Below, in pieces: positions 9,461 through 18,300 of a DNA stretch of 23,753 nucleotides. The position numbers were made by a program, and so were the translations under genes. Location of the stretch: contig LRSR01006383.1 in assembly GCA_001579985.1 (NCBI GenBank), positions 1 through 23,753 on the forward strand, in the 5' to 3' direction. Every line of letters starts with the position of its first letter. Position 1 is the first letter of the stretch. A model generated the notes under the pieces. It ran no database searches and was not told the DNA's origin. It saw only the letters and a list, made by a program, of their open reading frames with translations. The stretch is from Hypsibius dujardini. Taxonomy: Eukaryota > Tardigrada > Eutardigrada > Parachela > Hypsibiidae.

Positions 9461-10573
9461 ATGACACGGCTTTTAGTTGAACTCTTACCTTTGGCAGTAG
9501 CCGCCTGTTTCGCAGTAGCTCAAGCTGGAAAGGCTGGTAAGTTCTCGGTGCTCCTTACCTTATATTATATGCGGTAAACCTTTTGTATGTATTATTGTGC
9601 AGGCCAATGCAACGCCCCATCAACGGGGACCCCGATAGGAGCATGCCAACCAACTGCGAGCGATGTCGAAGGACCTTATTACAAGGCCAACGCCCCGTTT
9701 CAGCAGCAAGGATCAAGTATTCCCTCCGTATGCCGACACACGCCGGCCTACGACCGCGTCTACCTCAACGGCACCATCCGACTCCAGGCAGGTGTTGGCC
9801 AATGTGGAGCACCCACCAAGGCTTTGTTGGATATTTGGCAAGCTAATGCTGACGGTAACTATAGCCCTAGTTCTGCTGGCGTAAGTTTTTAACTCTGGCA
9901 GTTTTTCGAAACATTTACTGGCTAGTGTCTGCCTGTTTGTCTGGATGTGTGGCTGTCTTGTTTATCTATCTATTTCCCGTCTATCTCTCTGCCTGTTTTT
10001 CTGTCTGTGTTTGTCTTGTGTGTTTGTTTGCGATCCTACCTGTCTGTTCGTCTGTCTCTGTCTGTCTGTCTATCTGTCTGTCTGTCTGTCTGTCGGCGTG
10101 TTTGTCATCTCTCTGTCTGCCTGTCTCTTTTAATGTCGGTATCTGCATGCTTGTCTGCCTGCCCTTCTGACATTTCTGTCAATGGGCTTGTACTGTTGCT
10201 CCAAAATGTCTGAACCTGCGTTTTTTGCTGACAAATGAACTTTAGATTTGCCGCTCCCGGGTCTACACACGCGACGACGGCACCTACTCCATCGCATCCA
10301 TCTTTACGGGTCGTTATGACGACGGTGGCTATCGACCGGCCCATATCCAACTCAAGATAACACCGGTGGATAGGACCAACAAACCGATCGGCAGGTCACT
10401 CACAACGCAGCTGTACTTCCAACACGGTACGCCACTCCAAGTTCCGTGCGCAATCATCAGATGTTTCGACAGCCTTCCACCGTCCTTCCCCAGTTTTCGG
10501 TTAAAATTTGGCAAACCTTGCAGATTACTACTTGCCACCGAACGACTCGTGCAAAATCTGTAACTCTGGCTAG
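9461..10573 (+). CDS. Secreted intradiol ring-cleavage dioxygenase-like protein
   Basis: Homologue of non-haem Fe(III) enzymes that open catechol rings between the two hydroxyls. Exons 9461-9536, 9603-9880, 10246-10426, 10524-10573; 194 residues. The signal peptide MTRLLVELLPLAVAACFAVAQA predicts secretion. Family motifs appear in order: EGPYY, LLDIWQANADGNY (first ligand Tyr), TRDDGTYSI, FTGRY (second ligand Tyr), RPAHIQ, TQLYFQHDYYLPPNDSC. In characterised intradiol enzymes the last two iron ligands are both His in R-P-A-H-I-H; here the second is Gln (CAA). An in-frame TAG at 10571-10573 ends the model, but the frame continues with family-like sequence for 45 codons. Related secreted enzymes are common in fungi and are known in spider mites after horizontal transfer. 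Its presence among intron-bearing animal genes suggests an old acquisition. Activity is uncertain. Confidence 0.85.
9881..10245 (+). other. Dioxygenase intron 2 with TGTC repeat island
   Basis: Bounded by GTAAGT and TTTAG. From about 9924 to 10,180 it is a degenerate (TGTC/TCTG)n tract; frames of Cys/Leu/Ser/Val seen there are artefacts of the repeat. Confidence 0.75.
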
Positions 10574-10711
10574 CCCAGTCTAGTCACGTGTGTGGAGCAT
10601 ATTGACGACATCAAGACCTTCGTTGGCCGCTGGGACGTCCTGCTGGCACCAGCCACAGCTGCCGTCAGGATGACTGGACAGGAAAACCTCGATATTAAGA
10701 GCTATTATTAG
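10574..10711 (+). pseudogene. In-frame continuation of the dioxygenase after TAG
   Basis: Directly after the TAG the same frame stays open for 45 codons to TAG at 10709-10711. It reads PSLVTCVEHI, then KTFVGRWDVLLAP. In related secreted intradiol enzymes the PNDSC..C.SG segment is followed by PS-hydrophobic residues and a closing F.G.wDv.L strand, so this looks like the genuine C-terminus. Explanations are a nonsense mutation, stop-codon readthrough or an assembly error. A splice around the TAG would need an intron far too short, or loss of the conserved PNDSC exon. Confidence 0.6.
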
Positions 10712-10889
10712 CCTTTTTTGAACGGATGAAACAAAAAACTTAGGGTACCAATTAGTCTGCAATCTGTTGGGCTACAGACATTTTTTCAGTTCGGCATGTG
10801 TTCAGCATTGGGGCATTATTCAAGCACCGAATTTAGAATCATTTAGAAATATTTTTGTAATCCAACTCTATATTTACGATCATTATAAA

Positions 10890-10895
10890 AATAAA
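10890..10895 (+). terminator. Candidate poly(A) signal for the dioxygenase
   Basis: AATAAA lies 179 bases after the distal stop at 10,711. It is the first canonical signal downstream. Cleavage would be expected 10-30 bases later. Confidence 0.4.
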
Positions 10896-11026
10896 TTTTG
10901 CCGGTAAAGTTTGGCAAAGTGCTTTTGTATTATTTCGAAGTTGGCAGACGCTGGAGAATTCCATTTTCCTTGATTTTCACTGTAAAAATAGTGGTTTCTA
11001 GAAATAAATTAATTACGACCTTTTTA

Positions 11027-11248
11027 GCACCTGCCCATTTCAAATTCAATTTGGATACGATTGGCGTCAGCTGAATGTTTTTCAAAGGTCAGGGGGAGGA
11101 GCTATGGGTATTTTTCAAAAAGGTAAAAATAATCGCGGCAAAGCTTTCCTGATTTGGCTGATAGCTCCACCCACTGACGTCTGATGATGTTAAAAATGTT
11201 TAGCTGCTGCCATTCGACTCCATATCAAATTTGAGATGGGACAGCGTC
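11027..11248. mobile_element. Degenerate foldback (long inverted repeat) element
   Basis: The left arm (11027-11105) and the reverse complement of the right arm (11161-11248) align along most of their length, at roughly three quarters identity by eye. Anchors are GCACCTGCCCATTTCAAATT against CGCTGTCCCATCTCAAATTT, GGCGTCAGCTGAATGTTTTT against GGCAGCAGCTAAACATTTTT, and GTCAGGGGGAGGAGCTAT against GTCAGTGGGTGGAGCTAT. The spacer is 55 bases. This looks like an old MITE or foldback element. No coding capacity, and no target-site duplication was recognised. Confidence 0.55.
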
Positions 11249-12285
11249 AACAAAATTATATTTATAGCATTTTTAAAAATCACAATTTTCATATGTAAGA
11301 TCAAGATTTTCCAAACTTTGAAGTTTCGTCCAAAAAAACTGTCCTTGACTTTTTGGTGACATAAATTTTATATTCAGCATGTAACATAAATATATATGCT
11401 ATAAACATGAAGTTTTATATATTTATATAGATAAGATAGATCTAAATGAAAAACATATTTTCGAGTGATCCTGAATGCGATTCTTGAATAATGCTTCAAG
11501 TCAGAATGCAGTCGAGCAATCCCCTAGTCTTTTAAGGCTTAATACAGCGAGCTTGCAGTATTCCTTCCATAGAATTTTATCACCAATCGTAATTGAAAGG
11601 AGGAAGTGAAAAAAATGTCTCTAAAAACTCCTACGACAGCCTAGAAAAATGAAGCTGCCACAAATCCTGCCTAATTCCAAAGACGCAAGAAATAGCACGT
11701 ACATAGCACGCACTCCAGTACAGTGAATAAAACAAGAGAAACGGAGAAGAAAAGAAACTGCCAGCAAGTCCTTTCGTCAAAAGAGACAGAGTCCAGCCAT
11801 GTCGTAGGTGTGTCAGAATTATGTGAAAAAAGTAATTAATACAAAATATGATAAGAATTTTGGAAATAATTCCAGAACGGAAACCCTCTTCCTCCCCTCA
11901 AGCGGGGAAAAGTATTTTTGCGCATCCAGGAGGAAAAAATAGAATCCGGTCACATTGGTCAGCCAGTCTGAATCCAGTCCAGGTGAAGCAGTCTCTCAGT
12001 TCCGGTTGTAGTAGTGGGTCAGTAACACTTTGTTATCACAATAGAGGAAAGAAACGCTTTGAATACATCGTCGTCGTTGCACGGTGAAGAATAAAAAACG
12101 GATCGTCCCCCAACCGGTACAGTGAAGTATCCGGTCATTTTAACGCGTTGCACTTAAACGTTTTCTGCAAAGAGAAAAAAATTTCTAGCGCAAATCTAAG
12201 ACAATATTGCTATGTTTTTTCAGCTAGGTGTCTTTTTACATGTGTGCCAGACATTACGTTTGGGTGTGACTGCGTCCCTACCCGT

Positions 12286-12480
12286 CCAAATGTCTGTCTC
12301 CCTGCGTGTCTATCTGTCTGTGTGTCTATCAGTCTGCCTGTCTTTCAGTCTTTCTGTCTACCGGTCGCTCAGTCTATCTATCTATCTGTTTGTCTTTCTC
12401 CTTTTCTGTTCATTAGCCAATTTGTCCGAGTATTATTACTATCAAACTGTATGTCTGTCTCCAATCTACAAGTCTGCATG
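12286..12480. repeat. Degenerate TGTC tetranucleotide island
   Basis: Runs of TGTCTGTC with interruptions, just beyond the Smaug stop codon, so probably in its 3' UTR or flank. Confidence 0.75.
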
Positions 12481-12513
12481 TAGCTTTCCCGGGTCTGCAT
12501 TTGTACTGATCTG

Positions 12514-15359
12514 TCAATCAAACTGCCTGTCTATTTTACAAGAAAAACCGATGAGCAAATCATTATATGGATGGGATGAGAAAACTTGTGCCAATATCTG
12601 GCGCCATGGTAATGACATACCAAAACTATCCAAGGCGTGTTCGGTGACGCTCAGCGTCAGCGACTCCAAATCGGGATCCAGTCCGTCATACCACAGGTTC
12701 GACTCAACAGCTACAAAAAACATGCAATTCCTTGGTTATTCAATTCAAAGCATGAAATTTTCCATTCATTTTTAACGACAAGCTGCTATCTGAGAGCCAA
12801 TCCCATTTGCCACATTTCTATGTAAAGTCTAACGGAGCTTTCAGCCATTACCTGTTAAGGGAGCCTTCGCAGGACTCGGCGCGGATTTGGCCCGCGACAA
12901 AGCCATCTTTGGTTTTAACAGCCGATCGAGATCCACCGCTGATTGACCCCCAATGGCACCCTTTCCGATGGCCTGCGTCCGGTGAAGGGCCCGGTGCTGA
13001 GGCGAGGCGCCGTTGCTGGTGAACGAGTCGGACGGCGGTGAAATGAAGAACCGCGGCGTCGGACCGTTCTCCTGACCGTTCGAAAACATCCTCTGCGAGT
13101 TGAACGAGACGAGCGGAACCGTTGAGTAACTGTGGAATACAAAATCAGATAACAGGAGTCCACTTCATCGTCTGTCACTCTTTCAAATAGTCTCTCCGTC
13201 ATATTATGTTTCTGCGTTTCTGTCAATTGCCCCGTTATCTCTATGTGGTATTGCCTATGTGTATGTGGTGCTGCCTGTCTGTCTGTGGCACTGTATATCA
13301 GTCTGTCTTTCCGCCTGTCTGTCAATTTATCGGCCAGACAGGCAGATAAATTCTGTTTTTTGTCTGTTTGAAAGTCTGTCTGAACGTTTGTCTATCTGTC
13401 TGACTGCTTCGGTGCACATATTGTATGTCTATTGTGTCTGCTTGCTGGTCTATCTTGCCTGAACGTCTGTATGATTGCCTGATTATCTGTTTACGTTATG
13501 TCAGAGCGGCCGTTTGGTTTGCCTATCTACCTGATTGTTCATCTCGTTGTCTGCCTGTGTGTTTGTTTGCCTATCTGTCTGTCTAAATGTTCGTCTGTTT
13601 GCATCTAAGCCTCTTGGTTTTTCGGGCAATCGGTTTGTTTACATGATTGGGTGCCTGCTTATGTATACCTGTTTGGTGAAAGGAAAATCCCAATTCTTAT
13701 CCAATGTACATAAACATACCTTTTGACGATCTTCCGCTGGCCACCGAACCCGGTAGAGCGCATCGACGCCTGGAGGCTCTGCTTGATAGAGACAATGGTG
13801 CTCCGGAGGGCCCCGTAGAAGGCTTCATGCCGGCTGCACTTGTCAGCCATTTGGATGAACAAACTCGAGCAGTCATCCTCGACGGTCTGCTGAGCCATGG
13901 CACTCAAGTAAATGTTGGCGGCTGAAAACAGAAAAAATACATGATTTAATATAACCATGCTAAAATATACCAGTGAAAGGTCGCTGAAAATAAAGAAAGT
14001 AGAAAATCGGATAAAAAAGTGTGCCTGAAGTGGACCAACTTCAATAGAATATGTTCATCGATGAATAGTAAAAATGTTAAAATTAATGTACAAGAAATCC
14101 CGATACTATACGCTGCTACGTACATACAAAACAAGGGTAGGGCCATCCAATGTTTTGAAGCATTTTTGATTGAGTGTGAACCGTCGACTAAAGAATACTC
14201 CTATTTCGAAAGGAATTAAAGGCAATTTTTAATTTGGCAAATTAATATTAACTCAAAAACTGAGCGCACTTTCAATCACAATTTGTCAGCCTTTAATTGA
14301 ATTCCTTTATTTGACAGAATTGTAACATACAATGCTAATAGCGCGAAGAAATGTCATTCATTACTAAACAATAAACTGAAGACTAGCTTACCAACTTCTT
14401 TATGAACAACGGTTAATAAGAAACGCACCTATCAGAAAGGCCACGACAATTCTCGCGACTTTCCCTATTAGACGGAATTGTTATAAAAATAGTTTTATAT
14501 AATGTCTTAAAAAAATGTTAAGAATTTCAAAAAAATTAATAACACGAGAAAAAAACACTCCCCACAATAAATAAACGATCAGTTTAATACGTATTTAATT
14601 TTTTGCGAATGAATAGCAAAAAAAGTGTATACCTTTCCGGAAGACCACGACAATCCTCGCGGCTAAATCCTCCTCCGGCACGTCTTCAACATTGTGGATC
14701 TTGCCAATCTGCTGGCAGAACGTCGGCGCCGTCTTAATCGGCGTCATTAGGAGGTTCCTCAGTTCGCCGACAACCGTCCGGACGTCCGCCACTCCATTCA
14801 GCTGCTTGGCCAGTTTGCACAACTCATCCGGTCGCTGGCGGAGCTTCTCAATCTCCACGGCGATCTTATGCCGAGCGCCCTTGGTCACGCTCTATAGACG
14901 GCCGCAAGGGGAAAAAACAACAACATGGTAATTTAAGCCCGAGACGCACGGAGAAGCAGGAGATTATCCGTCGCAGAGAAAGGACGGAAAAGACGCGGTT
15001 TTGTTTGAGCTGTAATTACTCTCTCTCATGTCTACAACGTAGCTATCTGCATATTCGTAGTACGTACCCAGGCCTCCAATTGTGCCTCGTCGACGCTCAG
15101 CAGCTCCTCGTAGGTCTTGCCCGCCAGCAGGGTGCAGTACTTGTGGAGCCGCAATCCCTTCAACCAGGATGGTACATCTGGGAGAGAGACAAGGACCGAT
15201 GGTTTAGCAACAATTTGGCTCGAAAAAGGTTGGTTCAAAATGTTAATTTAATGCTCAGAGACAGGCAGACAAGCAGGAAAACAGATGAACAGACCGACCA
15301 ACACAGGCATAAAGAGCGACAGACACAGGCAATAAGCAGATAGTCAGACAAACACATAT

Positions 15360-15391
<32 letters not shown>

Positions 15392-18300
15392 GCAAAGCTT
15401 GAGACAGACACGCAGTCATGACATGCATCTGGAGAATTATTATCATAAAACACCAATAAGCAACATACGCACAACGAAACAGTCAGAGAACGTTATATTT
15501 TTAAATATTTTCTCGACAGATTATAATTTTCCATTGAAAATATCATTTGCTCCCGGATGTTCATTGCTCCCATGTGTCGTCATTTACTATGCACTGAATT
15601 GAATGACCACTTAGACCGGTAAATATTGGATGCGAAATAAAAACGCCTTGATGCCGAGGCCTACATCTACTCCCCAGACAGTACAGTACTATTACATATC
15701 CCCTGAAGGCTCGCTTCGCAGTCGCACATGTCAATAAATAAAAATCGTCAATGAAGACTGCATTCCATAACCAGCCCCAGAAACATCCGGCTTGGAATTG
15801 TTATGCAGCCATAAAGTTCTGACCGCAGAACTGCTTAAATCCGACTCATCAAACCAAGCGGTTACATAAGCAAAACGGCGACCTTAAAATAACCACAAAA
15901 ACGGGACATGTATGCCGTACAGGCAACACAATTAAAGCCTTAGACACGTTGTTGGGTTAGATAGATTATTATATTTATGGGGACGTTGTACTGTACTAGA
16001 TTTAGAACACAACTCTACTCACGTCTGGGAATGCGACGCGGAAAGCCAGAGGAAACAATTCAAGAAAGTTGGGCGAAGTCCTTTTTCCTACTCAAAATCT
16101 ATTTCAAATTTTCTCACTGGTGCAGTTTCATATAAAGTTTTTCTCATCAACAAAACAAATAACAACCAAATTATGACATATAAAATGTATTCTTAATTTT
16201 ATCTCTTTTGTTATTATTTTTCTTCAGTTTTACATTATTAAATTTACAGTACTTTCACCAAATTATGTGACTGGTAGTTTTTCATACAGTTAGAAGGCGT
16301 CAACATCAATCAAACTATGTTATTATTATATCTCACTTTTTTTGCACATCATTTCAGCTTTTACATGTTTTAAATTTACTTTGATTCAGCCGTCTGGTAT
16401 TATATATATATATTATAGACATTTTTAAACGCATCAAAAATCTCTTCATTTATTTATTTATTCATCCTCCATTAGTCGCATAAAATACAACCGCCAAACA
16501 TCCCCGCCGCTTTCAACAGTGTGTCCTATATTTAATCTCTTCATCCCTTTAAAGAGAGGCAGGAGACAAACAATTCGCGGAAGCGACTTCCGCTCCCCTC
16601 TTCGTCCATCCGTACCTTTCATCCCCGCCTTCGGGGGGATGTGCACGTAGGCCTCCTCGCCCTGCGCCAGGTTGCCCATACTACCGCTGGAGTCCTCATT
16701 CTCCGCCGCACTGGGACTAGATGAGAGGGAGCGATACACCGTCTCCTTGCTGCTGCTGCTACCGTTGTTGTTCGGGGAAGCTACGACCCCCGCGTCGGTG
16801 AGGCTGAGTTTCGGTCCCCAGGCTCCGACCGGCGGCGGGGAGGGAACACGGCGGTGATGTGCCGCCGGGGCCGAATAGGTCGCGTGCAGCAGGGTGTGAC
16901 CGCCGTAACCGCCGTGAAGGGTCGAGAAGGACCGTGAAGATGATGATGGTGAGCCGGTGTGGAGGAGAGACGTGTCTGGATGGAGGCTACTCTGAGGGGA
17001 CAGGGAGTTAGGCGTGGATGAGGTCGTGGTCGGAGAGCTAGGTACATCGTCAGCGTCCGTGATGATCACTGAAGTATCTGAGGAATATAAAATATATGAG
17101 GGCACGTAGATAAACAAACGTAGATAAACGGACGGACAGGCAGGCAGACAAAAGCAAAATAGCAGACATGCTGACAGACAAATTAATTCGCGAGGTAAAA
17201 TGTATTCCAAAAAGGGAGGATTCATTGGAATGATTTTGAACAAAAACACAAAAATCCTATTTTATTACCTCGACATCTCTACAAATTTTGTCCTATCGTA
17301 GCTTACGACACGATCATCCTAATGCAAAGATGGCTTGGATAGATCAGTGATTTTTTCTACTCTTCATCGCCCAGTTTTTGAGCTCATATACAGCAGACTG
17401 TCGAGGCTAAAGTTATTCTTAAATAACGAAGCGGCTATTTGATTCGCATTTTTTTTAGCTCCGACAGTCAAGAAACTCATAGGAATAAACAGATAATTGC
17501 TTGCAGATCGGCAGACAAATACAAGTTACAGAGCAGATACGGCCAAACGGCAATCTGGCCAACAAAGAAGGACAAAGGCAAGAATCGATGTCCAGGAATA
17601 TAGAAACACAAACGGTCAGGCCGAGGGATGCACAGACAGACAGGCAAAGAAAGATTAGAAACAGACAAAAAGACAGACTAACAGACTGGCAGGCAAAGAA
17701 ACAGAGAGGCAGGCAGGTAAAGAGACAGACAGACATAAAGTCCGACAGACATGCAGATTAGCAGACAGATGGAGAGACAGACAGATAAACAAACAGACAA
17801 GTAGTCAGACAGGCACAGGCAGATAAAACAGAGAGAGAGACAGAAATATAAAATGTATCGTGATTCCTCTTACTGCTCGATTCCTGGTGGTGGTGCTGCT
17901 GATGCGAAAAAAAGGCGGATGCTGTTTCGGCAAATTCAGCACGTTCAGCGTCCGTGAAAGCCGGATGAAGGCCGGCGAGGTTCAGTAGTTGCTGGAGCTG
18001 CATTTTTGAGGGAATGGCGGCGGCGGTTTGGAGCTGTTGTTTCGTCGATGCGGACGTCAGCTGATTGAGCGCCTCTTTGAAGGTCCGCTGTTGTTGTAGC
18101 TGGTACTGCGACGATGATGATGATGACGACGACGCGCCGGAGGGGGTAATACTACTGGGTGTAGTTGGTGTTAGCCGGCAGAGGAGCGTCAAAAGTTTGT
18201 CGAGTGGTTTGACCGCTTCTTCGTTGTTGCCTTCTGTGAAAAGCAAGAGGGAACAAATGTAAGGGAAATTTGTATTGTCAAGTCAATAGAAAAGGGAGTG

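Larger units (their letters stand above)
10712..12513. other. Region between dioxygenase and Smaug 3' ends
   Basis: The two genes converge here. It contains the dioxygenase 3' UTR, a foldback element (11027-11248), a TGTC island (12286-12480) and presumably the Smaug 3' UTR on the minus strand. A 79-codon plus-strand frame at 11848-12087 has no recognisable features and I do not call it. Confidence 0.55.

Noticed and set aside
12148-12775. Long plus-strand frames rich in Cys, Leu, Ser and Val (also at 9925-10213, 13259-13726, 19625-19821, 20185-20532)
   Set aside because: They are translations of TGTC repeats, or shadows opposite Smaug exons.
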